64,000 bases of DNA from Nereida ignava (lineage in GTDB: Bacteria > Pseudomonadota > Alphaproteobacteria > Rhodobacterales > Rhodobacteraceae). A program made the position numbers and the translations under genes. Where the stretch lies: assembly GCF_001049735.1 (NCBI RefSeq), contig NZ_CVPC01000007.1, positions 1 through 64,000 on the forward strand, in the 5' to 3' direction. Under the pieces are notes generated by a model. The model did no database searches and was not told where the DNA came from. It was given only the letters and a program-made list of their open reading frames with translations. The stretch's first letter is position 1; the number at the start of each line of letters is the position of its first letter. Positions 13,443 through 23,427 of the stretch are shown piece by piece.

Positions 13443-14174
13443 TCACAGTCCTTGCTTGCCGCGAACGGCTTTGATCAGAATTGGCAATGCCGCCAGAACA
13501 CAAAGGCCAATAATGGGGCCAATGATTTGCGGCTCAAAGATAATGCCAAGATTAGGTGTTTCGCCGCGTTCAAAAACAGCGCCCAAGCCAGCCCCAACAG
13601 AAGTATAAACAACAGAGCCTGGAATGATCCCGAAGAACGTAGAAATCATGAAGCGCCGTAGCGGCACTTCCAAAAACGAGGGCACAAGGTTAGCCACGAA
13701 AAACGGCACCGCCGGCACAAGGCGTATCAGAAAAAGCATCGACCACTGGTTTTCATCGATGCCATCTTTGATTTTCTTGACCATCCCGTCACTTGCCTCA
13801 AGCTTTGCACCCAGCTTTTCCCCGAAGCCCCATCTGGCGGCCATAAAGATTGCCGTCGCACCCAGCGTGGCGGCGGTCATGTTGAAAAGCGCGCCCGGGA
13901 AAGTAGCAAATAAGAAGCCTCCGGTCAGGGTGGCGATCATCGCCCCCGGAAGACTAAACGCGACGATCAAGGTGTAGATGACTATGAAGCCAAGCACCGT
14001 GCCCACGTAATTGCTATCACGAAATGCCAGCAACGCCTCGCGGTTGTCAGCCAACGCTTGGAACGTCAGGTAATCTTTCAAAGTGAATGCCCCCGCAACG
14101 GCAACGGTGCCGATCAATAGAATGGGAAGCATGCGGCCAATGCCGGTTTTGTCAGTTTCAGTAGTATCAGTCAT
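13443..14174 (-). CDS. TVP38/TMEM64 (SNARE-associated/DedA-like) membrane protein
   Basis: Encodes 243 residues with about five to six hydrophobic segments and the family core GGFLFATFPGALFNMTAATL and RLVPAVPFFVANLVPSF. Proteins of this group are membrane proteins related to DedA and thought to act in lipid handling; substrate here is unknown. It is the first gene of a minus-strand set with the flavoprotein (2-base gap) and the sensor kinase. The 279-base gap upstream is shared with the divergent rpmH promoter. Confidence 0.88.
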   Translation of the reverse strand: MTDTTETDKTGIGRMLPILLIGTVAVAGAFTLKDYLTFQALADNREALLAFRDSNYVGTVLGFIVIYTLIVAFSLPGAMIATLTGGFLFATFPGALFNMTAATLGATAIFMAARWGFGEKLGAKLEASDGMVKKIKDGIDENQWSMLFLIRLVPAVPFFVANLVPSFLEVPLRRFMISTFFGIIPGSVVYTSVGAGLGAVFERGETPNLGIIFEPQIIGPIIGLCVLAALPILIKAVRGKQGL

Positions 14175-14356
14175 GTGTCAGGGCTTCTTTGCATAATTTG
14201 TTGCGTTGAGCCCTGAATGGCGGGTATTGGCCAAATACCCTAGGCGCAAAGCATGATTGTCACGCGCCATTGATGGGAAACGGACAAATGTTACAGTTTT
14301 GCGTGATCTTGTGTGAGGTTCCGCGAATAATTGCAACAAAACACGCCTGATCTGAA

Positions 14357-14385
14357 TTGACAGCTCGGCTGACCCGCTCTAGAGA
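14357..14385 (+). promoter_or_regulatory. candidate promoter for rpmH operon
   Basis: TTGACA (14357 to 14362) and TAGAGA (14380 to 14385) are separated by exactly 17 bases, about 70 bases before the rpmH ATG. The consensus -35 and good spacing make this a strong housekeeping promoter candidate for rpmH-rnpA-yidD-ttcA. Confidence 0.65.
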
Positions 14386-14453
14386 CAGGCTTCTAATTCA
14401 AACGGCCTTCGAATCTATGCAATAGGTTTGGGCCAGACTCTGAGGACCGCGAT

Positions 14454-14588
14454 ATGAAACGCACCTACCAACCATCGAACCTTGTTCGCAAACGCCGCCA
14501 CGGCTTCCGTTCGCGCATGGCCACCAAAGCTGGCCGTAAGATCCTGAACGCACGTCGTGCGCGTGGCCGCAAGTCGCTGAGCGCGTAA
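14454..14588 (+). CDS. rpmH: 50S ribosomal protein L34
   Basis: Encodes the 44-residue L34, starting [18 protein letters not shown] and ending GRKSLSA. L34 is a small basic protein in the large ribosomal subunit. It is first in a tightly linked set with rnpA (17-base gap), yidD and ttcA, the arrangement seen in many alphaproteobacteria. Confidence 0.98.
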   Translation: MKRTYQPSNLVRKRRHGFRSRMATKAGRKILNARRARGRKSLSA

Positions 14589-14605
14589 AGTACGCGCGGC
14601 GCCAA

Positions 14606-15010
14606 ATGGCATCGCATACTACATTTGACAAAGTCGCCTCGGACGTTCTGCAGGCGACTTTTTCTCGTTCAGGTAAGCCGTTAGAGGTTCTGCGCAAACG
14701 GGCTGATTTTTTAGCGGCGGCACGCGCCAAACGACAAGGCACAACCGGCGTGCACCTACAGGCCCGCCCGCGCGGTGACGACGGCCCAGTGCGCGTTGGC
14801 TTCACCTGCTCCAAAAAAGTCGGCAATGCCGTGGCCCGCAACCGCGCCAAACGCCGATTGCGCGAAATTGCGCGACTAATTCTAACTAATGAGGGGCGCG
14901 CAGGCTGGGACTATGTGCTGGTTGGGCGCGCCGAGATCACGGCGACCCGCGACTTCAACGACCTAGGCGCTGACCTTCAATACGCGCTAAAGCGGGTTCA
15001 TGGCCAATGA
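14606..15010 (+). CDS. rnpA: ribonuclease P protein component
   Basis: Encodes about 134 residues, the protein subunit that helps RNase P RNA mature tRNA 5' ends. The signature basic helix [18 protein letters not shown] and the upstream FTCSKKVG strand are present. The N-terminal 25 residues before [11 protein letters not shown] are poorly conserved, so an internal start cannot be ruled out. It overlaps yidD by four bases (ATGA). Confidence 0.95.
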   Translation: MASHTTFDKVASDVLQATFSRSGKPLEVLRKRADFLAAARAKRQGTTGVHLQARPRGDDGPVRVGFTCSKKVGNAVARNRAKRRLREIARLILTNEGRAGWDYVLVGRAEITATRDFNDLGADLQYALKRVHGQ

Positions 15011-15261
15011 GCCCCCTCGCCTTCGTACTAGCCCTGCCAATCCGTGCATACCGTCTTATTTTTAGCCCTTGGGTCGGGTTCAACTGCCGCTATCAACCCA
15101 CCTGTAGCGCTTACGCCCTTGAGGCACTGCAAACACACGGCGGATTAAAAGGCGGCTGGCTTACCATTCGCCGGATCGGACGCTGCCACCCGCTTGGACG
15201 TGACGGTTACGATCCCGTCCCCAAGCCAGCCAACCAAAAAGATGAAACGGATCAGCAATGA
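15007..15261 (+). CDS. yidD: YidD membrane protein insertion efficiency factor
   Basis: Encodes 84 residues of the YidD family. The hallmark segments [27 protein letters not shown] and [18 protein letters not shown] are all present, including the cysteines. YidD is a peripheral inner-membrane protein thought to assist YidC-dependent insertion; yidC itself lies downstream beyond ttcA and an EAL gene. It overlaps both neighbours by four bases. Confidence 0.95.
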   Translation: MSPLAFVLALPIRAYRLIFSPWVGFNCRYQPTCSAYALEALQTHGGLKGGWLTIRRIGRCHPLGRDGYDPVPKPANQKDETDQQ

Positions 15262-16142
15262 CTGACGCTTCGCCAGCCCTCGATGTGCCCAACGACATTC
15301 ACCCGCTTTTCAACGCTGCCCCCAAAACGACCGAATTCAAAAAACTTCGCAAGCGGATCATCCGGCAAACCCACGAGGCAATTGATCAATACGGCATGCT
15401 TGATCCGCGTGAACCTAAACAGAAATGGCTGGTATGTTTGTCGGGTGGCAAAGACAGCTACACTCTGCTTGCTGCACTTTATGAGTTGCGTTGGCGCGGG
15501 TTGCTTCCCGTCGATCTACTCGCGTGCAACCTAGACCAAGGCCAACCCAACTTCCCCGCGACAGTGTTGCCAAAATTCCTGCATGAAATGCAGGTTCCCC
15601 ACCGCATCGAGTACAAAGACACCTATTCAATCGTTATGGATAAAATTCCGCAGGGCCGGACGTTTTGCTCGCTCTGTTCACGCCTAAGGCGTGGAAATCT
15701 TTACCGCATTGCCCGTGAAGAAGGATGCTCGGCCGTCATTTTGGGACACCACCGCGATGACATTCTTGAAACCTTCCTGATGAACCTGTTTCACGGCGGC
15801 AGACTTTCCGCGATGCCACCGAAGTTACTCAATGAAGACAGGGATTTGTTCGTTTATCGCCCTCTTGCTCATGTCGCTGAAGCGGATTGCGAGGCTTTTG
15901 CCAAAGCCCTCAACTACCCGATCATTCCGTGTGATTTATGCGGAAGCCAAGACGGCCTTCAACGCCAACAGATCAAACAAATGCTCGACACTTGGGAGGC
16001 CAACAGCCCCGGGCGACGCCAAACCATGTTCCGAGCACTAGCCAACATAAATCCTGCTCATATGCTGGACACAAATCTCTTTGATTTCTTGGGGCTAAGT
16101 AGCAATCAGCCCCAATTTTCATCAAACTCTTCAGATAATTAA
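15258..16142 (+). CDS. ttcA: tRNA 2-thiocytidine(32) synthetase TtcA
   Basis: Encodes 294 residues. TtcA thiolates cytidine 32 in certain tRNAs with an ATP-pyrophosphatase and an iron-sulfur cluster. The PP-loop [12 protein letters not shown] lies near residue 56, and the cluster-binding cysteine pair appears in [12 protein letters not shown], with a later CDLCGSQ. Hydrolase-type [10 protein letters not shown] is also typical. It is in an ATGA overlap with yidD. Confidence 0.95.
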   Translation: MTDASPALDVPNDIHPLFNAAPKTTEFKKLRKRIIRQTHEAIDQYGMLDPREPKQKWLVCLSGGKDSYTLLAALYELRWRGLLPVDLLACNLDQGQPNFPATVLPKFLHEMQVPHRIEYKDTYSIVMDKIPQGRTFCSLCSRLRRGNLYRIAREEGCSAVILGHHRDDILETFLMNLFHGGRLSAMPPKLLNEDRDLFVYRPLAHVAEADCEAFAKALNYPIIPCDLCGSQDGLQRQQIKQMLDTWEANSPGRRQTMFRALANINPAHMLDTNLFDFLGLSSNQPQFSSNSSDN

Positions 16143-16214
16143 GCCTCACGTTAAGCAATCACGAAGATTCTGTGTCGTATCCAATCACGAAAGTAATGGT
16201 GGAGCGGCGACAGA

Positions 16215-17711
16215 ATGGGCTATTGGGCAAACATACGCGAGGTTTTGCGGCATAGCTACGTTGCGCTCAGCCCACTTCTGCCATTGATGGGTCAACTTCT
16301 TGGGGAAGCCAAAGGCCTGTGGATCGGAACTGCGCTTGCTTGTGCTGTGATTATTGCAGCATTGCTTCGTAAACAGCGCCTAGCTCTCTCACCTCCCCCT
16401 CAAACAGCGCAGAGCCTTAATTCAGCACTTGAACATGCGATTTCCGAACGCGCACTAACCCACAAAAACAGCCTATGTTTGGCCCTGCAACTTGATGATC
16501 TCACTACCATTAAAGATATCCACGGTGTTGCAGGCGCAGAAACTGTCTGTGCGCAAGCAATGGCCAACATTGCAGGTGTTCTTCGCGATGTTGATACTGC
16601 GCAAGCGTCTGACGACGGCCCCATCATTGTCGTAATTGGCTCAGACCCAAGGCTTGATCTTGAAGCGGCGTTGCAAATCGCCAACCGCATTCAGACCGCA
16701 ATCGCGCAGCCCTATTTGGTCGATAACGCTACTGTTTTATGTTCGGCCTCAATCGGCTTCGCTTTATTGTCGCGCGTTTCAACGCAAACCCCACAGGCAT
16801 ATCAATCCGCCGCCCTTGCCGCGCTTATGGATGCCAAACGCCAAGGCCCCGGCGCAGTACGCGCGTATTCTCCAGAACTTACGATACCAACCAAACATCA
16901 AATGTCGCGAAATGCGCAGGTTTTTGATGCTCTTGAAAGCGGTGCAATTACTGCGTGGTTTCAACCGCAAGTGCGCATCGCAACAGGCGAAATATCTGGG
17001 TTCGAAGCGCTCGCACGATGGCATCACCCAAACAGTGGCCTCATCCCGCCGTCGGATTTTCTGCCAACACTCGAAAATGCGGGGTTAATGGAGCGACTGA
17101 ACGAACGAATGCTGCGCGCGAGCTTTTGCGCACTCAAGGATTGGGACCAACAAGGGTTCAATATCCCGCATGTCTCGGTGAACTTCGCGAGTGATGATTT
17201 ACGCAACCCAAAGCTTGTCGAACGGATCGAATGGGAGCTTGATCGCCAAGACCTAAGCGCTGATCGGCTTTGTGTTGAGGTGCTTGAGACAGTCATGGCT
17301 GGTAGCGGCGATGACATCATCCACCGCAACCTTGCGCGCCTATCAGATATTGGCTGTTTGCTTGATTTAGATGATTTCGGCACAGGCCACGCTTCAATCG
17401 CTGCTATTCGCAGATTTGGAATTGACCGACTAAAAATCGACCGATCGTTCATTACCAAAGTTGATAGCGAGGCAGCACAAAGTAAAATGGTTCGGGCAAT
17501 TATATCCATGGCGAATGAGCTCGGGATTGAAGCACTGGCTGAAGGTGTCGAAACCCTTAGCGAGCATGCCAAACTGGCCCAGATAGGCTGCCATCACGTT
17601 CAGGGCTTCGGGCTAGCAAAGCCAATGCCTTTGGAGGAAACCCATGCATGGATTCGCGCACACAAGACCAAAGTAACAAACGTACAGTCGCTGACACAGC
17701 GGTTTGCCTGA
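16215..17711 (+). CDS. EAL-domain c-di-GMP phosphodiesterase with degenerate GGDEF
   Basis: Encodes 498 residues: one or two hydrophobic segments in residues 15 to 55, a GGDEF-fold domain (about 85 to 215) and an EAL domain (about 235 to 485). The GGDEF signature is lost (the region reads VIGSDPRLDLE), so cyclase activity is not expected. The EAL domain keeps its key motifs: GFEALARWHHP, EVLETV, LDDFGTGHAS, RLKIDRSFI and EALAEGVET. It is therefore predicted to hydrolyse cyclic di-GMP. It stands alone between ttcA and yidC. Confidence 0.9.
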   Translation: MGYWANIREVLRHSYVALSPLLPLMGQLLGEAKGLWIGTALACAVIIAALLRKQRLALSPPPQTAQSLNSALEHAISERALTHKNSLCLALQLDDLTTIKDIHGVAGAETVCAQAMANIAGVLRDVDTAQASDDGPIIVVIGSDPRLDLEAALQIANRIQTAIAQPYLVDNATVLCSASIGFALLSRVSTQTPQAYQSAALAALMDAKRQGPGAVRAYSPELTIPTKHQMSRNAQVFDALESGAITAWFQPQVRIATGEISGFEALARWHHPNSGLIPPSDFLPTLENAGLMERLNERMLRASFCALKDWDQQGFNIPHVSVNFASDDLRNPKLVERIEWELDRQDLSADRLCVEVLETVMAGSGDDIIHRNLARLSDIGCLLDLDDFGTGHASIAAIRRFGIDRLKIDRSFITKVDSEAAQSKMVRAIISMANELGIEALAEGVETLSEHAKLAQIGCHHVQGFGLAKPMPLEETHAWIRAHKTKVTNVQSLTQRFA

Positions 17712-17832
17712 AACGGTGCGCATCAAACTTGTCTTATTGTCGCTCACAGGTTCGAAAAAGCCCTTTCCCCTTGACGTTTGGCCCTCATAAAGGTTCAACC
17801 GCCCCACTAGATTTAGAGACTGGCGGGCGACA

Positions 17833-19635
17833 ATGGACGAGCAAAATAGAAATCTGATCTTGGCAAGTGTTCTGTGCCTTGCGGTTATCATCATTTGGCC
17901 GTTTCTCGTGCCGCCACCCGCCGAGGCACCGCAGCCCGCAGTGGCAACCCAAGAGACCAGCACTATCGCACCTGCAGCAGCCCCCGTTACTGCGCAACAG
18001 CGAACAGCCCCAGAGGAATTAGCCGAAGGGCGCACTGACGCTCCACGCATCGCGATCGATACCAAAGAATTGTCCGGCAGTATTTCATTGCAAGGTGGCC
18101 GTATCGACGACCTAGCTCTGAAATCATACCAGACGTCTCTCGACGAAGGTGCCAGCATCGTGCGGCTGTTCCGCGGCACCGATGAACCCGAAGCCTTCTA
18201 CGCAGATTTTGGCTGGGCTCCCGGCGGCGCGTTGGGTTTTGAGGATGTCCCCACGGCAACAACAATCTGGAACGCAGACGCAAGCGCGACACTCACGGAG
18301 AACACTCCCGTGACTCTTAGTTGGGATAACGGCAAGGGCCTTGTCTTTACCCGCGTCATTTCAATCGACGAAAACTTTATGTTCAACGTCGAACAGTCCG
18401 CGACAAACACAGCAGATGTCTCCGCGCGCCTAGCCCCTTACAGCGCGCTCATGCGGCATGGAATTCCCACAACGCTTAAGAACTTCTTCATTATCCACGA
18501 AGGCGCCATGCGCCAGACGGGTGAGGAACTGTCCGAGTATGACTACGACGACATCTCCGACTTTGACCGCGATGACCGCTGGGGCGCAACCGCCGATGTT
18601 GCGCAAATCCAACAAAACGGCTGGCTTGGCTTCACCGACCACTACTGGATGTCGATGCTTATCCCCGCAAGCGCGCAGCCGTTTACGGGCGTTTTGCAAT
18701 ATAACGAAGCGCGCAACACGTTCCGGTCCGAAGCACGCCTACCAACTGTAGACCTTGCAGCGGGAGAAACCATTTCCGTCAGCACACAACTTTTTGCCGG
18801 TGCGAAAGAATGGGAGACCATCCGCAACTACGAAAATGACGGCGGCATCTACAATTTCCTCGACAGCATTGATTGGGGTTGGTTCTTCTTCCTGACCAAG
18901 CCGATTTTTGCAGTACTGCACTGGCTCAACGCCGTGATCGGAAACATGGGCTGGTCCATCATCGCCCTGACGCTTTTGATCAAAGCAATTTTGCTACCAC
19001 TCGCCTATAAATCATACGTATCCATGGCCCGCATGAAAGAGCTTCAACCAGAGATGGAGAAGCTGAAAGAAGCGGCCGGTGATGACCGCGAGAAAATGCA
19101 AAAGGGCATGATCGAGCTCTACAAGAAGAACAAGGTAAACCCAGCCTCGGGTTGTTTGCCCATCTTGATGCAAATCCCGATCTTTTTCTCACTCTACAAA
19201 GTGATTTTCGTCACGATCGAATTGCGTCACGCAGAATGGATCGGTTGGATTCGCGACCTGTCAGCACCAGACCCCTCCTCCATCTTGAACTTGTTCGGCC
19301 TGCTGCCATACGCAACACCTGAGCCAACAAGCATCTTTTACATCCTGTCGCTTGGCGTATTGCCCATCATTTTGGGCATCTCAATGTGGCTACAACAGAA
19401 GCTAAACCCGGCGCCAACAGACGCGACCCAGGCGATGATTTTCGCATGGATGCCATGGGTCTTCATGTTCATGCTTGGCAGCTTTGCCAGCGGTTTGGTC
19501 ATCTACTGGATTGCGAACAACACGATCACATTCAGCCAACAGTACCTGATCATGCGCAGTCAGGGCATCAAGCCGGATGTCTTCGGAAACATCAAAAAAG
19601 GCTTTAGCCGTAAGTCCAAAACGGAAGAAACCTAA
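17833..19635 (+). CDS. yidC: membrane protein insertase YidC
   Basis: Encodes 600 residues of the Oxa1/YidC insertase. There is an N-terminal transmembrane anchor (residues 8 to 25), a proline- and alanine-rich linker, the periplasmic beta domain (about 60 to 330) and the conserved five-helix insertase core (about 345 to 580), with SLYKVIFVTIELRHAEWIGW and NPASGCLPILMQIP as hallmarks. Length is normal for Gram-negative YidC. Its stop overlaps the next gene's ATG by one base. Confidence 0.97.
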   Translation: MDEQNRNLILASVLCLAVIIIWPFLVPPPAEAPQPAVATQETSTIAPAAAPVTAQQRTAPEELAEGRTDAPRIAIDTKELSGSISLQGGRIDDLALKSYQTSLDEGASIVRLFRGTDEPEAFYADFGWAPGGALGFEDVPTATTIWNADASATLTENTPVTLSWDNGKGLVFTRVISIDENFMFNVEQSATNTADVSARLAPYSALMRHGIPTTLKNFFIIHEGAMRQTGEELSEYDYDDISDFDRDDRWGATADVAQIQQNGWLGFTDHYWMSMLIPASAQPFTGVLQYNEARNTFRSEARLPTVDLAAGETISVSTQLFAGAKEWETIRNYENDGGIYNFLDSIDWGWFFFLTKPIFAVLHWLNAVIGNMGWSIIALTLLIKAILLPLAYKSYVSMARMKELQPEMEKLKEAAGDDREKMQKGMIELYKKNKVNPASGCLPILMQIPIFFSLYKVIFVTIELRHAEWIGWIRDLSAPDPSSILNLFGLLPYATPEPTSIFYILSLGVLPIILGISMWLQQKLNPAPTDATQAMIFAWMPWVFMFMLGSFASGLVIYWIANNTITFSQQYLIMRSQGIKPDVFGNIKKGFSRKSKTEET

Positions 19636-20375
19636 TGCTTCGGATCGCGGCCCTTTGGCGGCACCCCATCAAGGGCCACGGTCACGAAGCGCTCAGCACG
19701 TCTGATTTCATCGCAGGCCAGACGATGCCGTGGGACCGTAAGTGGGCAGTCGCCCATGAAGCGGCCAAGACTGATGGCAGTACATGGGCAAGTTGCGCAA
19801 ACTTCAGCCGCGGTGGCAAAGCACCACAGCTGATGGCCGTGCGTGCGGTTAGTGACACAGACACTGGCATCGTCACCCTATCGCACCCGGATGCTGGAAC
19901 ACTTAGCTTTGATCCGGATGGCGACACGGCGGATTTTTTGGCATGGTGTAAAAACTTGATGCCGCAAGACCGCGCCCAATCGGTGAAGGTCGTACGTGCA
20001 GACGTCGGCATGACTGACACACCCTACACATCGATCTCACTTCTGAACACAGCCAGCCTGGCAGATCTAAGCGGCAAAATCGGCGCAGACATGACCCAAA
20101 CCCGCTTTCGTGGTAACATCTGGGTCGACGGTGCAGAACCATGGGACGAGTTTAATTGGATTGGCAAAGAAATCCGTATCGGCACCGCCGAATTCGAAGT
20201 GGTTGAACCAATCACCAGATGCTTGGCCACGCACGCCAACCCGCAAACAGGCGAGCGCGATGCAGATGTGCTCAACACCTTAACGCAGCATTGGGGTCAC
20301 AAAGATTTTGGCGTCTATTTGCGCGCAACCAAATCTGGCCATGCGTCAGTGCAAAACAAAATTGAGTTTCTCTGA
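19635..20375 (+). CDS. MOSC-domain protein
   Basis: Encodes 246 residues with an N-terminal MOSC beta-barrel (LWRHPIKGHGHEAL, MPWDRKWAVAHE) and a C-terminal MOSC domain (RFRGNIWVDGAEPWDEFNW, EVVEPITRCLATHANPQTG). The cysteine in ITRCLATHANP is the expected molybdenum-ligand position. MOSC proteins bind molybdenum cofactor and some reduce N-hydroxylated compounds; the substrate here is unknown. It is placed between yidC and engB with one-base spacing on both sides. Confidence 0.92.
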   Translation: MLRIAALWRHPIKGHGHEALSTSDFIAGQTMPWDRKWAVAHEAAKTDGSTWASCANFSRGGKAPQLMAVRAVSDTDTGIVTLSHPDAGTLSFDPDGDTADFLAWCKNLMPQDRAQSVKVVRADVGMTDTPYTSISLLNTASLADLSGKIGADMTQTRFRGNIWVDGAEPWDEFNWIGKEIRIGTAEFEVVEPITRCLATHANPQTGERDADVLNTLTQHWGHKDFGVYLRATKSGHASVQNKIEFL

Positions 20376-20376
20376 A

Positions 20377-21027
20377 ATGGACATGCAATTCACACTGGCC
20401 GAAGAGCCAACTCCACAAGAAGTCGAAGCCGCACGGGTATTTTTCGCCGGTGAGACTGACTTTTTGAAAGGTGTCGTCGCGATGGATGGCATGCCAATGG
20501 CCGATCGCATGGAAGTCTGTTTCGCAGGCCGATCGAATGTTGGTAAATCCAGCTTGATCAACGCGCTTACCGGACGCAAAGGTTTAGCACGCGCATCGAA
20601 CACTCCGGGCCGCACCCAAGAGATTAACTTCTTTACGCTAACCGAAAGCCACTACCTTGTGGATTTACCGGGCTACGGCTTTGCAAACGCACCGATCCCG
20701 ATCGTTGAAAAGTGGCAACGCTTGCTCAAGGCTTACCTTTCAGGCCGTGCAAGTCTGCGAAGGGCGTTCGTTTTGATTGATGCGCGCCACGGGGTGAAGC
20801 CCGTCGATGAAGAAATCATGACCCTACTCGATAAATCGGCAGTAACTTTTCAATGCGTTCTGACCAAAACCGACAAGGTAAAAGGCGGCGCAAAGGACAA
20901 GATGCTGGAACAGGTCAAATCGAAACTGGCAAAGCATCCCGCGTCCTACCCAGAGATCATCATGACCAGCTCGGAAAAAGGTGACGGCATCGCCACTCTG
21001 CGGCACATCATTCACACCCTCACCTAA
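20377..21027 (+). CDS. engB: ribosome biogenesis GTPase EngB/YsxC
   Basis: Encodes 216 residues, a TRAFAC-class GTPase needed in large-subunit assembly. G1 is [15 protein letters not shown]2 lies in [11 protein letters not shown]3 is VDLPGYGFA and G4 is TKTDK. The frame is open further upstream, but the ATG at 20377, one base after the MOSC stop, gives the family's length; an ATG at 20383 is also possible. Confidence 0.95.
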   Translation: MDMQFTLAEEPTPQEVEAARVFFAGETDFLKGVVAMDGMPMADRMEVCFAGRSNVGKSSLINALTGRKGLARASNTPGRTQEINFFTLTESHYLVDLPGYGFANAPIPIVEKWQRLLKAYLSGRASLRRAFVLIDARHGVKPVDEEIMTLLDKSAVTFQCVLTKTDKVKGGAKDKMLEQVKSKLAKHPASYPEIIMTSSEKGDGIATLRHIIHTLT

Positions 21028-21085
21028 TCTTACCTTGGCATGCATCACGTTCCCCAGTACGAACAAGCGCCAAGAGGACACCGAC

Positions 21086-21949
21086 ATGAAAAAGCAGAAC
21101 GCCATGAAAAGCGATTGGATCGCCACCGCCAGCACCCTCAGCAAAGCACTGCCCTACTTGCAACGCTATGATGATGCGATTGTAGTGATCAAATTTGGTG
21201 GCCACGCTATGGGCAGCGATGAGGCCATGGAAAGCTTTGCGCGCGATATCGTTTTGTTGCGGCAAGTCGGTGTAAACCCTGTGATCGTTCATGGTGGCGG
21301 ACCGATGATCAACGAAATGCTCGATAAGCTGAGCATTCAGTCGGACTTTGTGAACGGCAAACGCGTTACGGACGAAGCCACAGTTGAAGTGGTCGAAATG
21401 GTATTGTCGGGCCGTGTAAACAAGAAAATTGTCCAAGCGATTAACGCCCAAGGCGGCAAAGCAGTCGGCCTGTCAGGTAAAGACGCGGGGCTGATCACAT
21501 GCACGCAAACAAACCCTGATCTGGGCTTTGTCGGAACGCCGTCAGAGATTGATACAAGCGTGCTGCACACCCTTTTTGAGGCAGGTACAATTCCCGTGAT
21601 CGCTCCGCTTGGAGCCGGCGCCAACGGTGAAACATTCAATATCAACGGTGACACAGCCGCAGGTGCAATCGCCGCGGCGCTTAAGGCGGACCGCTTGTTA
21701 TTGCTCACGGATGTGGCGGGCGTGAAAGACGCAAGCGGCGAGGTCGTCACTGACATCACCGCCGATCAAATCCGGGAACTTACCAAAGAAGGCGTGATTG
21801 CCGGCGGTATGATCCCGAAAACCGAGACCGCCCTTGCGGCCATCGAAGGCGGCGTGCGCGCGGTGGTAATCTTGGACGGACGTGCGCCAAATGCGTGCTT
21901 GCTCGAACTGTTCACAGACCATGGCGCCGGTTCAATCATCCGCCGCTAG
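21086..21949 (+). CDS. argB: acetylglutamate kinase
   Basis: Encodes 287 residues. ArgB phosphorylates N-acetylglutamate in arginine biosynthesis. Typical segments are [47 protein letters not shown], and [14 protein letters not shown]. The ATG at 21086 follows AAGAGGA; upstream in-frame codons overlap engB and are not needed. It follows engB by 58 bases, the usual alphaproteobacterial order. Confidence 0.97.
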   Translation: MKKQNAMKSDWIATASTLSKALPYLQRYDDAIVVIKFGGHAMGSDEAMESFARDIVLLRQVGVNPVIVHGGGPMINEMLDKLSIQSDFVNGKRVTDEATVEVVEMVLSGRVNKKIVQAINAQGGKAVGLSGKDAGLITCTQTNPDLGFVGTPSEIDTSVLHTLFEAGTIPVIAPLGAGANGETFNINGDTAAGAIAAALKADRLLLLTDVAGVKDASGEVVTDITADQIRELTKEGVIAGGMIPKTETALAAIEGGVRAVVILDGRAPNACLLELFTDHGAGSIIRR

Positions 21950-22003
21950 CGCTTCACACAGTCGTGGCTTGTCACGCGCCATTCACTGAGGCACCTTTGC
22001 GGC

Positions 22004-22798
22004 ATGGAAAGTGAAGCACTCATTCGTCTAACGATCTTTATCGGGCTGTTCGCGATTTTCGCGAGTCTCGAGGCATGGGCTCCTCGCCGTAAGCGTGTCC
22101 AATCACAGCCAAAACGCTGGCTGACGAATTGGGGCATCACCCTGCTGGATACGCTGACGCTACGTGCGCTTTCTGTCGTCCTGCCCCTGCTTGCCGTGGG
22201 CGCCGCGTTCGATGCAGAGCGCTTGGGCTGGGGGCTTTTCAATCAGGTGAGCTTGCCCTTTGCCATTGAGTTAGTCCTCGTCTTGTTGATCTTCGATTTT
22301 GCAATTTGGGCCCAGCATTTGATCACACACAAGGTCCCGTTTTTGTGGCGTATTCACAGGGTTCATCATGCCGACCGCGACCTTGATGTAACGACAGCTA
22401 TTAGATTTCACCCAATTGAGATCGCCTTCTCAATGCTGCTGAAAGTTGGGCTGGTCTATGCGTTGGGGCCTGCTGGCGTGGCCATCGTGATTTTCGAGAT
22501 TATTCTGAACGGCTGTGCCATGTTCAACCATGCGAATATCAACATCCCCCAGCCCGTTGACCGCATACTGCGCAGAATTTTGGTCACACCGGACATGCAC
22601 CGCGTTCATCACTCGACCGACCGTGCGGAACACGACAGTAATTACGGGTTTTCGCTGTCGATCTGGGATCAGCTGTTCGGAACCTACATCGCGCAACCCA
22701 AAGACGGGCACAGCGATATGAGCATTGGCTTGGAATGGCAGGACGACCGGCCATCACAGCTGGGTTGGAGCCTTGCTCTACCATTTCGCCGTCGATGA
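22004..22798 (+). CDS. sterol desaturase / fatty-acid hydroxylase family protein
   Basis: Encodes 264 residues of the membrane di-iron hydroxylase family. The expected histidine clusters are present: HLITHK, HRVHHADRDLD, FNHANINIPQP and HRVHHSTDRAEHDSNYG. At least three transmembrane segments flank them. Family members hydroxylate or desaturate lipids; the actual substrate is unknown. The last codons overlap the start of the ferredoxin-like gene, so the two are translationally coupled and may work together. Confidence 0.88.
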   Translation: MESEALIRLTIFIGLFAIFASLEAWAPRRKRVQSQPKRWLTNWGITLLDTLTLRALSVVLPLLAVGAAFDAERLGWGLFNQVSLPFAIELVLVLLIFDFAIWAQHLITHKVPFLWRIHRVHHADRDLDVTTAIRFHPIEIAFSMLLKVGLVYALGPAGVAIVIFEIILNGCAMFNHANINIPQPVDRILRRILVTPDMHRVHHSTDRAEHDSNYGFSLSIWDQLFGTYIAQPKDGHSDMSIGLEWQDDRPSQLGWSLALPFRRR

Positions 22799-23421
22799 AC
22801 CTTACGCATCTAAGTGCTGAGGCCGCGACGCATGGCCTTTTCATTATGGCAGAATGCCCTGATCCCGAAGGCAATGGCACGATCGTTCTGATTGGGGCGG
22901 ATGCAACGTTCTGGGATGTTTTCACCATTTCACGAGAATACAAAAACAACGTCCCAGACCCTGTCGATACATGGTCCAAGCGCATCATTACTCGCCTAGC
23001 TGATGGCCAGCCAACGGTTTACCCATCTGATGGTCCGCCATACGCACCATTCATCCAATGGGCGCTTGGGAGTGACCAATTCTTCCAAAGCCCTGTTGGG
23101 ATGATGGTCCACCAAAAAGCCGGATTGATGATCTCTATTCGCGGTGCGATTAAGCTATCCCAGCCTTACTTGGCGCCTACGCCATCCGCCGCGTCTCCTT
23201 GCGTCACCTGCGTCAAGAAACCCTGTCTGACCGCCTGTCCAGTCGGTGCGTTGGGACAGGACACCGCTTACGATGTGCCCGCATGTAAGGCCTATCTGAA
23301 CAGCGCTGAAGGCACCGACTGTATGACACAAGGGTGCGCCGTAAGACGGGCATGTCCGGTCAGCCAGCGCTTTGACCGACCCGCGGCCCAGTCCGCCTAT
23401 CATATGAGCGTCTTCGTTTAG
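22795..23421 (+). CDS. ferredoxin-like 4Fe-4S protein
   Basis: Encodes 208 residues. The N-terminal 125 residues are not recognised. The C-terminal part has clustered cysteines, CVTCVKKPCLTACPVG (a CxxCx4CxxxCP pattern) and later CMTQGCAVRRACPV, compatible with one or two iron-sulfur clusters. It starts in an ATGA overlap with the desaturase-like gene, which makes an electron-donor role plausible but unproven. No signal peptide or membrane segment. Confidence 0.8.
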   Translation: MNLTHLSAEAATHGLFIMAECPDPEGNGTIVLIGADATFWDVFTISREYKNNVPDPVDTWSKRIITRLADGQPTVYPSDGPPYAPFIQWALGSDQFFQSPVGMMVHQKAGLMISIRGAIKLSQPYLAPTPSAASPCVTCVKKPCLTACPVGALGQDTAYDVPACKAYLNSAEGTDCMTQGCAVRRACPVSQRFDRPAAQSAYHMSVFV

Positions 23422-23427
23422 GCACAA

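Noticed and set aside
14398-14850. Minus-strand frame over rpmH and rnpA
   Set aside because: Antisense to two unmistakable genes, with a low-complexity Arg and Ala composition.
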